Shown one piece after another: positions 16,742 to 24,428 of a stretch of DNA of 53,201 nucleotides. This stretch comes from SFWF01 sp045539925 (GTDB taxonomy: Bacteria > Bacillota > Clostridia > Oscillospirales > Acutalibacteraceae), in the NCBI GenBank assembly GCA_045539925.1, contig JAZQGH010000124.1, positions 1 to 53,201 of the forward strand, in the 5' to 3' direction. How positions within the stretch are numbered: position 1 is the stretch's first letter; the number at the start of each line of letters is the position of its first letter. Under the pieces are notes generated by a model. The model worked only from the letters and a program-made list of their open reading frames with translations, was not told where the DNA came from and did not search any database. The translations under genes and the position numbers were made by a program.

Positions 16742-17785
16742 TTAAATGCTTAGGATTATGGTCTGATGCTTCTCATCCGACTCGAAGCAGGCTTCCATTA
16801 CAGAGAGCACACGGCGAACCTCGGAAAGCTTTACGATAATTTCTGCCTTGCCGTCGATAACATCACAAAGGTTTCTGTAATACTCGTGAACATCGCTGGT
16901 AAGTCTCTCAATATCGTACTCATCAAGAGTAAGCTCGTCGCGGGGAGCCATGGTCTTGGTGATACCTGCGGCATTCTGTACTGGAGTAACATCCTTCTCA
17001 ATCCAGGCAGTAAGCTTGGCTACGTGAGCCTTCTGCTGCCAATCGGTAAGGTAGAGGGAGCCCTCCTTACACTGCATATAGAAACGGGGCATGGGGAGGA
17101 AGTTATATGTACCAACCTCTACGTGAGCGGTCTTTCCGCTTTCGAAATCAAGCTCTAAACGGAAGCCGTCGTCAACCTCTTTATTGGTTATATTAGTGCA
17201 AACACAGTTTACGCCAACGATTTTTTCTTTTACAAGCTGCAGCATCTGGTCGATAAGATGAACGCCCCAGTCAAGAATCATTCCACCGCCGGGAGCCTTG
17301 TGGCAACGCCAATCGGAAGGAATACCGCGGGAGCCGTGAATACGGGACTCGATGCGTAATACCTCGCCGATCTCTCCCGACTCGATAACCTGTTTTACAG
17401 CGCGGAAGTCAACATCCCAGCGACGGTTCTGATGAACGGTGAAGACCTTGCCCGACTCCTTTGCGGCGGCACACATACGGTCAAACTCGGCAACCGAGAG
17501 TGCAACGGGCTTTTCACAAACCACATTATGACCCGAGGTGAGTCCGTTTACCACAAGTGCCTCGTGAACGTCGTTAGGGGTAGCCACAACGATAATATCA
17601 ACATCCTTGTCGGCAAAAATTGCCTCATTGCTTTCATAAACGAAGATGCCCTTTGCCTTTGCTGCCTCACGGCGTTCCTCTTTTATGTCGTAGGTTCCGG
17701 CAAGTGTGCAAACATCACTCTTAAGCACCTGATCGCAATGCCAAGCGCCCTGTCCGCCGTAACCGATTACTGCAACTTTTTTCAT
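16742..17785 (-). CDS. Gfo/Idh/MocA family oxidoreductase (347 aa)
   Basis: This is the third dehydrogenase of the family in the cluster. The Rossmann loop is VIGYGGQGAWH (residues 6-16). The motif VVCEKPVAL is near residue 94, with NRRWDVDF just after it near 120. GGMILDWGVHLIDQMLQL (about 167-184) carries the Asp and His that act in catalysis in this family. No signal peptide is seen. It is the first intact gene of the minus-strand sugar-modification cluster, and directly upstream lies the remnant of a ThuA gene, a frequent partner of these enzymes. Three non-identical dehydrogenases suggest several oxidation steps or several substrates. Confidence 0.88.
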   Translation of the reverse strand: MKKVAVIGYGGQGAWHCDQVLKSDVCTLAGTYDIKEERREAAKAKGIFVYESNEAIFADKDVDIIVVATPNDVHEALVVNGLTSGHNVVCEKPVALSVAEFDRMCAAAKESGKVFTVHQNRRWDVDFRAVKQVIESGEIGEVLRIESRIHGSRGIPSDWRCHKAPGGGMILDWGVHLIDQMLQLVKEKIVGVNCVCTNITNKEVDDGFRLELDFESGKTAHVEVGTYNFLPMPRFYMQCKEGSLYLTDWQQKAHVAKLTAWIEKDVTPVQNAAGITKTMAPRDELTLDEYDIERLTSDVHEYYRNLCDVIDGKAEIIVKLSEVRRVLSVMEACFESDEKHQTIILSI

Positions 17786-17806
17786 AATAAAAACTCCTGC
17801 TATGAA

Positions 17807-17980
17807 TTATTCCTCTAAGGGTTTTTTAACATTGGGACATTCCATAGGAATTCTATAAGGGGAATATGCCCAATTTATTGCGTTTTTAATAACCTTTATA
17901 ACATCCTCGTTGTAATAAGTGGGATGGCTTTTGTGACCGGGCTGGAAGTAGAATATCCTTCCAAGCTCACGCTTATAGCA
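17807..17980 (-). pseudogene. C-terminal remnant of a ThuA-like (trehalose-utilisation family) gene
   Basis: No start codon and no full gene are present. Minus-strand translation from 17980 gives about 57 residues starting KRELGRIFYFQPGHKSHPTY and continuing with YNEDVIKVIKNAINWAYSP up to TAA at 17807. GRIFYFQPGH followed by a helix ending in NAxxWA is the typical C-terminus of ThuA-like glutamine-amidotransferase-fold proteins, normally about 220-250 residues. A TGA stands directly before the remnant and nothing similar is found upstream, so most of the gene is gone. ThuA genes usually sit beside Gfo/Idh/MocA and isomerase genes, as here. Confidence 0.7.
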
Positions 17981-18364
17981 TCAGTTGCTTTAAGCATGAT
18001 AAACCTCTGTTTGGCCATTTTTTGCCATTATGGGTTTATTTTATTAGATAATGCGCCTTTCGGCAAGTCAAAACTATGGCAATTTATGGTCAAATATTGC
18101 TGTGTGGTTTTTTGTTTTGTCTTTTTGTTCAATGTCTTTATAATTTTTGCCCGTCATTTATTTTTCTTGAGAGGACGCTTTTTAGAGATTTAAAACTGCA
18201 AATTATATCAGACTGCGTAGTGCCGAGTAAGCGAAGCGTGCGAAGGCTGTCTATGCGGCATCAGGGCGCATTTCTCCATATATTGAAATAATACCATATA
18301 ACATATATCTTTTCAAGAAAAAACTGCGAAAAACATCCAATAAATTTGCCAAAACAACATATTG

Positions 18365-18393
18365 TTGAATATTTTTATCTTTTGGGTTATAAT
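18365..18393 (+). promoter_or_regulatory. Promoter of trkA-trkH
   Basis: TTGAAT (18365-18370) and TATAAT (18388-18393) are separated by 17 bases, and transcription should start near 18400, about 20 bases before the trkA ATG with its GAGGTG ribosome site. In the rest of the gap (17981-18364) I see no gene; a minus-strand TATAAT at 18207-18202 with a weak -35 could drive the dehydrogenase cluster. Confidence 0.75.
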
Positions 18394-18419
18394 TGAGGTG
18401 AGATTTAAGAGGTGACGAG

Positions 18420-19775
18420 ATGAAAATCATTATTGTGGGTGCCGGTAAAGTAGGCACCAACCTTATAAAACTTCTGGCTAATGAAAAGCACGACGTTACG
18501 GTTATCGACGCCGACCAGAGGCTGGTTACCGCGGTGGTAAACGATTATGATGTTATCGGTTATTGCGGCAACGGTGCCTCCTTCCCCATTCAGGAAGAGG
18601 CGGGCGTTTCGGACTGTGATGTTTTTATTGCCGTAACAGGAAACGACGAGCTTAATATTATGAGCTGTATGGTTGCAGGTAAAATAGGAAATGCAAAAAC
18701 TATTGCCCGCGTGCGCAACACCGACTACTCGGGTCAGCTCCTCTTTATGCAGAACAAGTTAGGTATCGACCTGCTTATAAACCCCGAATTTGAAACCGCG
18801 GCAGATATTGCACGCACTATTGAATTCCCTGCCGCCACCAAAATCGAGACCTTTGCAAAGGGACGCATCGACCTCGCTGAGATAACCCTTCCCGAGAACA
18901 GTCCTCTTAACGGTGTTATGCTCCGCGATATACGAAAGGTGCTTGAGGTTTCTTTGCTTATATGCGCCGTTCAAAGGGGCGGCGAGGTTTTCATCCCTTC
19001 AGGTAATTTTGTTATCGAGGCGGGGGACAAGCTTCACTTTACCGCGCCTAAAAAGGCTCTTCATAAAATATTTAAAATCATTGGTATGGAAAAGAAGAAG
19101 ATACACTCCGTCCTTATCGTCGGAGGTAGCCGCACTGCTTTCTATCTTGCAAAATACCTTGTAAAAACAGGCAGAAAAGTAAAGCTTATCGAAGCCGACC
19201 GTAACCGCGCCGCAGAGATGGAGTCGATGCTGGAAGACTGCGCTGTAGTGTGGGGCGACGGTACCGACCCCGAGCTTTTAGCCGAAGAGGGACTCTCAAA
19301 CTTTGATGCCGCTGTGGCACTCACCCAGATTGACGAGGAAAACTTTATTTTCTGTATGCACGCAAAAAAACAAGGGGTTAAAAAGACCGCCTGTAAAATA
19401 AACCGCGATCCTTTGGCAAAAATGGTTGATGAGCTTCTGCCCGACTGCAGTGTAGTAAGACCTAAGGAAAACACCGCCGACATCATTCTTCGTTATGTAC
19501 GCGCAGTAACCAACGCAGAGGGTCATATTGAAACTCTCTATAAAATTCTGGGCGGCGGTGCCGAGGCAACTGAGTTTATCGCTCACAAAAACGATCCGAT
19601 TATCGGTAAGCCTCTTAAAGAGATCAATCTTAAAAAGAACACAATTATTGCCTGTGTAAGCCGAGGCAGAGAGATAATGATTCCTGACGGTAACACCACC
19701 ATTCTCCCCGACGACAGCGTTATCGTTATAACGGCAGGCCATACGGTAAGCTCCCTTGCCGAAATTCTGGAGTAG
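18420..19775 (+). CDS. trkA: Trk potassium uptake system, NAD-binding subunit TrkA
   Basis: This cytoplasmic regulatory subunit gates the potassium channel-like protein encoded 6 bases downstream. Its 451 residues hold two RCK modules. The first Rossmann fold begins KIIIVGAGKVGTNLIKLLAN (residues 2-21), with an acidic residue closing the second strand (VTVIDAD), as for NAD(H) binding. The second fold has VLIVGGSRTAFYLAKYLV near residue 227, with a less perfect glycine motif. RCK_C parts follow each (DLAEITLPENSPLNGV; NDPIIGKPLKEINLK). Length and layout are typical. In relatives it responds to nucleotides such as NADH, ATP or c-di-AMP; which applies here is not visible. Confidence 0.95.
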   Translation: MKIIIVGAGKVGTNLIKLLANEKHDVTVIDADQRLVTAVVNDYDVIGYCGNGASFPIQEEAGVSDCDVFIAVTGNDELNIMSCMVAGKIGNAKTIARVRNTDYSGQLLFMQNKLGIDLLINPEFETAADIARTIEFPAATKIETFAKGRIDLAEITLPENSPLNGVMLRDIRKVLEVSLLICAVQRGGEVFIPSGNFVIEAGDKLHFTAPKKALHKIFKIIGMEKKKIHSVLIVGGSRTAFYLAKYLVKTGRKVKLIEADRNRAAEMESMLEDCAVVWGDGTDPELLAEEGLSNFDAAVALTQIDEENFIFCMHAKKQGVKKTACKINRDPLAKMVDELLPDCSVVRPKENTADIILRYVRAVTNAEGHIETLYKILGGGAEATEFIAHKNDPIIGKPLKEINLKKNTIIACVSRGREIMIPDGNTTILPDDSVIVITAGHTVSSLAEILE

Positions 19776-19781
19776 CATATT

Positions 19782-21233
19782 ATGAATTACACAGTAGTCT
19801 TTTATATACTGGGAAAAATCCTTTTCTCCTTAGGCTTTTTAATGCCTGTGCCCCTTGTCTGTGCCGTTATTTATTCGGAGCCTGTGCTTCCCTTCCTTAT
19901 ACCTATGGCTTTGTGTCTTTGCGTGGGCTTCCTCCTTTCGCGACGCACACCCGACGACCGCAGAATGCTTGCACGAGAGGGCTTTGTGAGCGTTGGTCTT
20001 TCCTGGATAGTGATGTCCCTTGTGGGCTGTCTGCCCTATATTTTAAGTGGGGCTATCCCCCATTTTGTCAACGCTTTCTTTGAGAGTGTTTCGGGCTTCA
20101 CCACCACAGGTGCTACCATACTGACCGATGTTGAGGTTCAGGCAAGAAGTATTCTTCTCTGGCGTTCCTTTACCCACTGGATAGGCGGTATGGGCGTTCT
20201 GGTGTTCTTTCTGGCAATTATGCCTAAATCCAACAGCAAATCAAACAGCTATATGCACCTTATGAAGGCAGAATCCACAGGTCCGTCGGTAGGCAAATTG
20301 GTTGCCAGAATTTCCGATACTGCCCGAGTGCTTTACGGTATATATATTCTCCTTACCTTGGCAGAATTTGTTCTTTTACTTTTTGGCGAAATGAACCTTT
20401 TTGAAGCCCTTAACCACGCCTTTTCTACCGCAGGTACGGGCGGCTTTGGCATAAAGAACGATTCCATCGCCTCCTATTCGGCATACAGTCAGTATGTTAT
20501 TGCGGTGTTTATGCTGCTTTTCGGCACAAATCTCAGCATTTTCTACCTGATTTTAACAGGACATTTTCTCCGTGCCATTAAAAATGAGGAGCTCAGGTGG
20601 TATTTAGGTCTTATAGCCTGCGCCATAGCGGGAATTTCGATTTGCCTTTATCCCTCTGTGGAAAATGCTGAGTTTACCTTCCGTCAGGCCCTTTTTCAGG
20701 TTGCTTCCATCATTTCCACAACCGGTTTTATTACCGCCGATTTTGAGCTTTGGCCCGCTTTCACCCAGATTATAATCATCATTCTTATGTTCAGCGGCGG
20801 ATGTGCAGGGTCGACGGCAGGAGGAATGAAGGTTTCCCGATGGCTTCTGCTCCTTAAAAACGGAAGACGGGAAATTCGGTATATAACCCATCCGAGAGCT
20901 GTTATGTCGGTTAAACTGGACGGTAAGACCGTCGATCACGAAACGATACGCGGAACCACATCATACATCATTATGTTTGCCGCACTTTTGCTGTCATCTT
21001 CTTTGATTATAACCGCCATTGAAGGCTGTGATATAGTAACGGGGCTTTCGTCGGTAGCAACCTGTCTTAACAATGTAGGTCCCGCCTTGGGAGAGCTCGG
21101 TCCTACAGATAGCTTTGCTCCTCTTTCTGACCCCACAAAGCTGATTTTATGCTTTAATATGCTCACAGGCAGACTGGAGCTTTTTCCCATGCTTATTCTC
21201 TTCGCTCCCTCAACCTGGAAGAAATTTTCGTAA
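19782..21233 (+). CDS. trkH: Trk potassium uptake system, membrane subunit TrkH
   Basis: This polytopic potassium transporter of the SKT superfamily has 483 residues and about ten or more membrane segments. Four pore-loop repeats are recognisable: VSGFTTTGATI (about 107), STAGTGGFGIKN (about 217), STTGFITADF (about 316) and SVATCLNNVGPALGELG (about 425), each with the conserved Gly that lines the selectivity filter. FSGGCAGSTAGGMKVSRWL (about 338-356) is the family's loop after the third pore. It is co-transcribed with trkA. A hairpin terminator follows the stop. Confidence 0.95.
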   Translation: MNYTVVFYILGKILFSLGFLMPVPLVCAVIYSEPVLPFLIPMALCLCVGFLLSRRTPDDRRMLAREGFVSVGLSWIVMSLVGCLPYILSGAIPHFVNAFFESVSGFTTTGATILTDVEVQARSILLWRSFTHWIGGMGVLVFFLAIMPKSNSKSNSYMHLMKAESTGPSVGKLVARISDTARVLYGIYILLTLAEFVLLLFGEMNLFEALNHAFSTAGTGGFGIKNDSIASYSAYSQYVIAVFMLLFGTNLSIFYLILTGHFLRAIKNEELRWYLGLIACAIAGISICLYPSVENAEFTFRQALFQVASIISTTGFITADFELWPAFTQIIIIILMFSGGCAGSTAGGMKVSRWLLLLKNGRREIRYITHPRAVMSVKLDGKTVDHETIRGTTSYIIMFAALLLSSSLIITAIEGCDIVTGLSSVATCLNNVGPALGELGPTDSFAPLSDPTKLILCFNMLTGRLELFPMLILFAPSTWKKFS

Positions 21234-21252
21234 AAATTTTTAAGTTGCAACA

Positions 21253-21283
21253 AACCCCCGCACCTCTACGAGGCGCGGGGGTT
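21253..21283. terminator. Intrinsic terminator between convergent genes
   Basis: AACCCCCGC pairs with GCGGGGGTT, and an inner CCTC/GAGG extension surrounds a TAC loop. The downstream T content is modest (TTGTTCATT). It lies 20 bases after trkH and can serve the minus-strand lipoprotein operon from the other side. Confidence 0.75.
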
Positions 21284-21293
21284 GTTCATTAAG

Positions 21294-21332
21294 TTTGCAA
21301 TATCTCACGGCGGCACCAAGGCACCGCCCTAC
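21294..21332 (-). repeat. GGCGGTGCCTTGGTGCCGCC repeat, copy 2 (inverted)
   Basis: This is the reverse complement of the element at 12381-12417, including the GATATTGCAAA tail and the CCGTAGG end. It is noncoding and directly abuts the linker/palindrome repeat that follows. Confidence 0.75.
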
Positions 21333-21335
21333 GGT

Positions 21336-21407
21336 TGCCGTGAAGATTTACTCACTCCGTAGGCGTTACTCTTTTTACTCGCACCGCAGGTGCTACTCTG
21401 TCCACTA
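21336..21407. repeat. GAGTAA-linker palindrome repeat, copy 1
   Basis: Short palindromes (GCACCGCAGGTGC; a degenerate ACTCCGTAGGCGT) are separated by TTACTC, the reverse of GAGTAA. The same block, in opposite orientation, is at 47247-47320 with slightly different palindromes. The end of the block reaches the TAG stop of the lipoprotein gene at 21405. Confidence 0.65.
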
Positions 21408-22778
21408 CAACGGATTATTTTTATAAAGCCTGAACACTGTGGAGGAGATTGATACTCCGCCTATGTAAAATCCGCAATCGGGATAGGAAGTAGAAAGGGT
21501 AGCGTTCAGCTGTTCTATGTAGGAATTTAGATTGTTATAGACCGCATCACGCAAGGCGTTGTCGGAAAATTTCACCTCTACCACATCGGCAGACTGTATG
21601 GTGAGATAGCCTGCAAGTGCCTCTATTGCGTCAGGGAAGAAAACAAAGCCCGAACGGTTAAAATAATTATACTCGGTATTTTCACATACGGGTCGATGAA
21701 TATTAAAGGAAACCGTTCCGCCGCTAAGCTCTTCGGGAGCAAATTCGTAATAATTCTTGCTAAAAGTATGGTCAAGCAGAATAGCACTGTCGGAAAGATT
21801 GAAATATTCGTGGGAGACTGTGTCCCCCTTGGTGTCGTTCCAGGTCACATCAAGATGATACCATTCGCCGTGTAGGTTTACCGCATTCCACATATGGCCC
21901 TCACCGCCACCCATACCCGTTACGGTGACAGACGTTATACCAAACCTGCCAAGAAGAAGCTGCATTGCCCTTGAATATCCCTCGCAAAGTGCCTTTCCGT
22001 TTACAATAGCACCGTAGGCGGAATATATCATACTGTCAGCAGGGTCGGTAGAGTATTCTACCCTCTGGCAAAGCAGGTCGTGAAGCTGCAGCTCAATCTC
22101 ATAAGGATCGGTTGCCGTAACGGCTGAGGTTATTTCGTTAACCGCCGACTCCAGCGCGCCCTTCATTTGTTCTGCGACGCTGCGTGAAACAAGGTATGAG
22201 GGCTCACTGTCGGCAGAAACTGCAAAATATACTAACACGGTAGGCTCTCCCTCGGCGGTGTTGCCCACAGCAGTGGCATAGTATGGGGGAATCCAGAAAA
22301 TATCGGGATGGTCGTTAGCTATAGCGTTGCGCACTACCGCTACATCGGTATTGTAGTCAGACCCTTTTTTACCAAGAGGTATCCACCCTGTCTGCATGTT
22401 ATGCACCGCGTTATACATTACCTCATAGTATTCCTTTTGGATGTCTGTAAGTTTTGAATAGCAGTGGTGGGAAAAATGCTCCGAGTTGCTCTCAGGAGCT
22501 TCGGGCTGTACGACCTGATCCTCAGGATTAGAGCCCGACAGAGAGGAGCTGGGTCCCGATAGAGACGGGTTCATCTCAGAGGAAACGGGCGGAGGAACAG
22601 GGTCCTGAGAGTCTACAGGCTCCGACTCGGGTGTATCCGACGACATATTTGAGGAGGTAGGAGGAACTGCGGGATTAGGGTCGGCAGAAGAGGGCAGACT
22701 TGTAGTATGCTCGTCGTCGCAGGCAGCAAAGCTAAACAGCAAAACAGCGCAGAGCAACAGCGCGACAATCCGCTTCAT
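21405..22778 (-). CDS. Lipoprotein with transglutaminase-like domain
   Basis: I chose the start at 22778 because GGAGGGGAG precedes this ATG and it gives a clean lipoprotein signal with lipobox FAAC (Cys20); a longer frame upstream would run into the preceding gene. A Ser/Pro-rich linker (about 25-100) follows. The transglutaminase-like fold has its nucleophile region at GKALCEGYSRAMQLLLG, the His at GGGEGHMWNAVNL and the Asp at WYHLDVTWND, so Cys-His-Asp are all present. Such surface proteins act as peptidases or cross-linking enzymes on cell-wall or protein substrates; the target is unknown. It lies 19 bases downstream of a small membrane protein gene. Confidence 0.85.
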   Translation of the reverse strand: MKRIVALLLCAVLLFSFAACDDEHTTSLPSSADPNPAVPPTSSNMSSDTPESEPVDSQDPVPPPVSSEMNPSLSGPSSSLSGSNPEDQVVQPEAPESNSEHFSHHCYSKLTDIQKEYYEVMYNAVHNMQTGWIPLGKKGSDYNTDVAVVRNAIANDHPDIFWIPPYYATAVGNTAEGEPTVLVYFAVSADSEPSYLVSRSVAEQMKGALESAVNEITSAVTATDPYEIELQLHDLLCQRVEYSTDPADSMIYSAYGAIVNGKALCEGYSRAMQLLLGRFGITSVTVTGMGGGEGHMWNAVNLHGEWYHLDVTWNDTKGDTVSHEYFNLSDSAILLDHTFSKNYYEFAPEELSGGTVSFNIHRPVCENTEYNYFNRSGFVFFPDAIEALAGYLTIQSADVVEVKFSDNALRDAVYNNLNSYIEQLNATLSTSYPDCGFYIGGVSISSTVFRLYKNNPL

Positions 22779-22797
22779 ATTTCTCCCCTCCTTAAAA

Positions 22798-23415
22798 TCA
22801 GTAAAACACAAAGTTGCGAAACATATCCTCCATATAGGGAATCCAGTCATAACAGACCGAATAAGGCAAGTCGGTATCCGCTGATTCAATTATAAACATA
22901 AAATCCCCCGAAGACAAGCCTGTTTTTGAAATTTTTTCAAAAAAAGCAGAAGAAATTTGTGCCATCTTTTCCGAGGTGAGATTTTTTTCGGTAAATTCGT
23001 CAAGAGCGGCAGAAAAATAGAGGGATTTCTGCCCGTTTGCGTCGACAAGCTCTATCCCGCCCAGACGGTCGCAAAGAGCACCGCAGAAATCCTCTGGAAT
23101 AAACATTGTATAGTCCACCCTGCAGGAGGCGTTTTCGGCGGAGGATAGTGCAGCGCTTTCGAACATTCTCACCTCGGTGAGAATGTTTTCAAAATCAAAA
23201 AAGAGAAAAACTCCCCTCTCCTGCTCATCATAGAGCAGTATGCCGCAGTTTGGGGGATAATCAAAATATCCCACACCCGACAGATTTTCCTGCGCCGACA
23301 TCTCGGGAGTGACAAGCTGGGCAGGAATAAGGATAATACCAAAAACGGTGAGAAATCCCGAAACTATCATCAGGGTTACAAGAACGGCAATTATTCCTCT
23401 TCTGCTTTTTTTCAT
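22798..23415 (-). CDS. Uncharacterised single-span membrane protein
   Basis: I do not recognise this 205-residue protein. After a basic start (MKKSRRG) one membrane helix spans about residues 8-30 (IAVLVTLMIVSGFLTVFGII). The rest is predicted to be outside the cell and has no motif I can name. It is followed after 19 bases by the transglutaminase-like lipoprotein gene, which suggests a common cell-surface function. Inside the coding region, 23162-23185 forms a 12-bp inverted repeat (AACATTCTCACC/GGTGAGAATGTT). Confidence 0.75.
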   Translation of the reverse strand: MKKSRRGIIAVLVTLMIVSGFLTVFGIILIPAQLVTPEMSAQENLSGVGYFDYPPNCGILLYDEQERGVFLFFDFENILTEVRMFESAALSSAENASCRVDYTMFIPEDFCGALCDRLGGIELVDANGQKSLYFSAALDEFTEKNLTSEKMAQISSAFFEKISKTGLSSGDFMFIIESADTDLPYSVCYDWIPYMEDMFRNFVFY

Positions 23416-23510
23416 CTAACATCACCTTTTTTTCATAATCTGATATTAGTATGACAAAATTCTCTTGAAGGTATTCGGTTTTGATGATATAATGACAAAG
23501 CAATGGTGTA

Positions 23511-23573
23511 GGGCCGAGTGCCAAGGGCCGAGGGCCGAGGGAAATGTGTGCCTTCGGCACGGATATATAAACG
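23511..23573 (+). repeat. GTGCCTTCGGCAC intergenic repeat, copy 2
   Basis: A repeated GGGCCGAG purine stretch precedes TGTGCCTTCGGCAC and GGATATATAAACG. It is followed at 23620-23670 by a further repeat-like block (CAGTCACTCGTACCTCGTGAC and CTCCCTTTACACAAGGGAG) that recurs in part, inverted, at 33780-33800. The 23416-23817 gap contains only such repeats. Confidence 0.85.
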
Positions 23574-23689
23574 ACAAGCGTAGGGGACGGGTTTCCCGTC
23601 CCGTAAAAATGCGCCAATCCCTCAGTCACTCGTACCTCGTGACAGCTCCCTTTACACAAGGGAGCCTTTATGAAGACCCTGCGGAAAAC

Positions 23690-23795
23690 GTCATTCTGAG
23701 CATCTGCGATGCGAAGAATCGCAAATTTGATGAAAATGCCCGTATAGGCACATCATTCCGAGAGATTCTTCGTCGCATCCGCTCCTCAGAATGAC
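23690..23795 (+). repeat. MITE-like element, second copy
   Basis: It starts GTCATTCTGAG and ends CTCAGAATGAC (11-bp perfect inverted repeat) and is nearly identical to 12247-12356 over its interior. The flank ATATATAATGAATTT resembles the flank of the first copy. It stands 22 bases before a tRNA gene. Confidence 0.85.
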
Positions 23796-23817
23796 ATATA
23801 TAATGAATTTAATATTT

Positions 23818-23894
23818 CCGCTCGTGGCGCAGATGGATAACGCAGCAGATTCCGATTCTGAAGAACGGGGGTTCGAATCCCTTCGAGCGGGCCA
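23818..23894 (+). tRNA. tRNA-Arg (anticodon CCG)
   Basis: The acceptor stem CCGCTCG/CGAGCGG (23818-23824 with 23884-23890) is followed by discriminator G and an encoded CCA (23892-23894). The T arm reads GGGGG TTCGAAT CCCTT. The anticodon loop TTCCGAT, between CAGA and TCTG, gives anticodon CCG, which reads CGG. The top anticodon-stem pair is a G-A mismatch and the D stem is short, as in many arginine tRNAs. Length is 77 bases with CCA. Confidence 0.9.
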
Positions 23895-23895
23895 G

Positions 23896-23928
23896 AAAAA
23901 CCGACTTGTTTCAACAAGTCGGTTTTTT
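23896..23928 (+). terminator. Intrinsic terminator of the tRNA gene
   Basis: ACCGACTTGTT pairs with AACAAGTCGGT around a 2-base centre (a 4-base loop if the innermost pair is open), followed by TTTTTT. It begins two bases after the CCA end. Confidence 0.9.
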
Positions 23929-23932
23929 CAGT

Positions 23933-24101
23933 TATATTCGCCTTACGGCGAGTGATATTGCTACGCAGTGATATTCGGCTAAAGCCGAGTGATATTGCCC
24001 TTCGGGCAGTTAAGAGGTGAATATAATATCACTGAAACCATAGGTTTCAATATCACTTTCGCAATGCGAAAATATCACTATGCCAAAGGCACAATATCAC
24101 T
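23933..24101. repeat. Palindrome array with AGTGATATT / AATATCACT linkers
   Basis: Three copies of AGTGATATT (23951-23959, 23967-23975, 23988-23996) are followed by four copies of its reverse complement AATATCACT (24025-24033, 24049-24057, 24071-24079, 24093-24101). Between the linkers stand different short palindromes, each with a 2-4 base loop: CGCCTTACGGCG, TGCTACGCA, CGGCTAAAGCCG, GCCCTTCGGGC, then GAAACCATAGGTTTC, TTTCGCAATGCGAAA and TGCCAAAGGCA. The array can fold as a row of small hairpins or as one large stem with side hairpins. It ends 60 bases before the promoter of the XRE gene. Confidence 0.9.
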
Positions 24102-24160
24102 AAAATATGTAAAGATTCGAGCACATAGCGCAGAAATTCAAACGCAAATGTAAAAGATGC

Positions 24161-24212
24161 TTGACATTTTCAAAGAGTTGTTATATAATCCAAATTGTAA
24201 AGCACACTTTAC
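24161..24212 (+). promoter_or_regulatory. Promoter and putative operator of the XRE regulator gene
   Basis: A perfect -35, TTGACA (24161-24166), is 17 bases from a perfect -10, TATAAT (24184-24189). At the expected start of transcription lies the inverted repeat GTAAAG-CACA-CTTTAC (24197-24212), well placed for the encoded repressor to block its own promoter. The promoter lies inside a longer reading frame beginning at 24157, which rules out that upstream start. Confidence 0.8.
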
Positions 24213-24228
24213 TTTTGGAGGCGATTAT

Positions 24229-24426
24229 TTGAAAAACAAGATAAGGGCTCTGAGAAAAGGGCATAATGTTACGCAAGAAGAGTTGGCTTATGCTGTGGGC
24301 GTGACCCGACAGACGATTATCTCATTGGAAAACGAAAAATACAACGCTTCAATACAGCTTGCCTATAAAATTGCGAAATTTTTCAGCACATCCATAGAAG
24401 ATGTATTTATTTTTGAGGAGGACTAA
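24229..24426 (+). CDS. XRE-family helix-turn-helix regulator
   Basis: This small DNA-binding protein has 65 residues if started at the TTG at 24229, which has TTGGAGG 7-8 bases upstream and lies after the promoter. It reads (M)KNKIRALRKGHNVTQEELA and then VGVTRQTIISLENEKYNASI, a textbook HTH_3 domain filling the whole protein, with recognition helix around RQTIISLE. Such stand-alone regulators commonly control a membrane protein in the same operon, here the gene 2 bases downstream. Likely self-repression through the inverted repeat at 24197-24212 is inference. Confidence 0.9.
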   Translation: MKNKIRALRKGHNVTQEELAYAVGVTRQTIISLENEKYNASIQLAYKIAKFFSTSIEDVFIFEED

Positions 24427-24428
24427 TT

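Noticed and set aside
21405..22889. Longer start (22889) for the transglutaminase-like lipoprotein
   Set aside because: It would run into the upstream gene and bury the signal peptide; the ATG at 22778 has GGAGGGGAG and gives a proper lipobox.
23161..23186. Terminator or repeat element
   Set aside because: The 12-bp inverted repeat lies inside an open coding region with no T-run, so it is probably coding sequence that happens to fold.
23933..24101. CRISPR array
   Set aside because: The recurring parts are only 9 bases and reverse orientation midway; the intervals are short palindromes, not unique spacers of 25-40 bases, and no cas genes are present.
24157..24228. N-terminal extension of the XRE regulator from 24157
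   Set aside because: This stretch contains the -35, -10 and start-site operator; TTG at 24229 with GGAGG begins exactly at the conserved domain.
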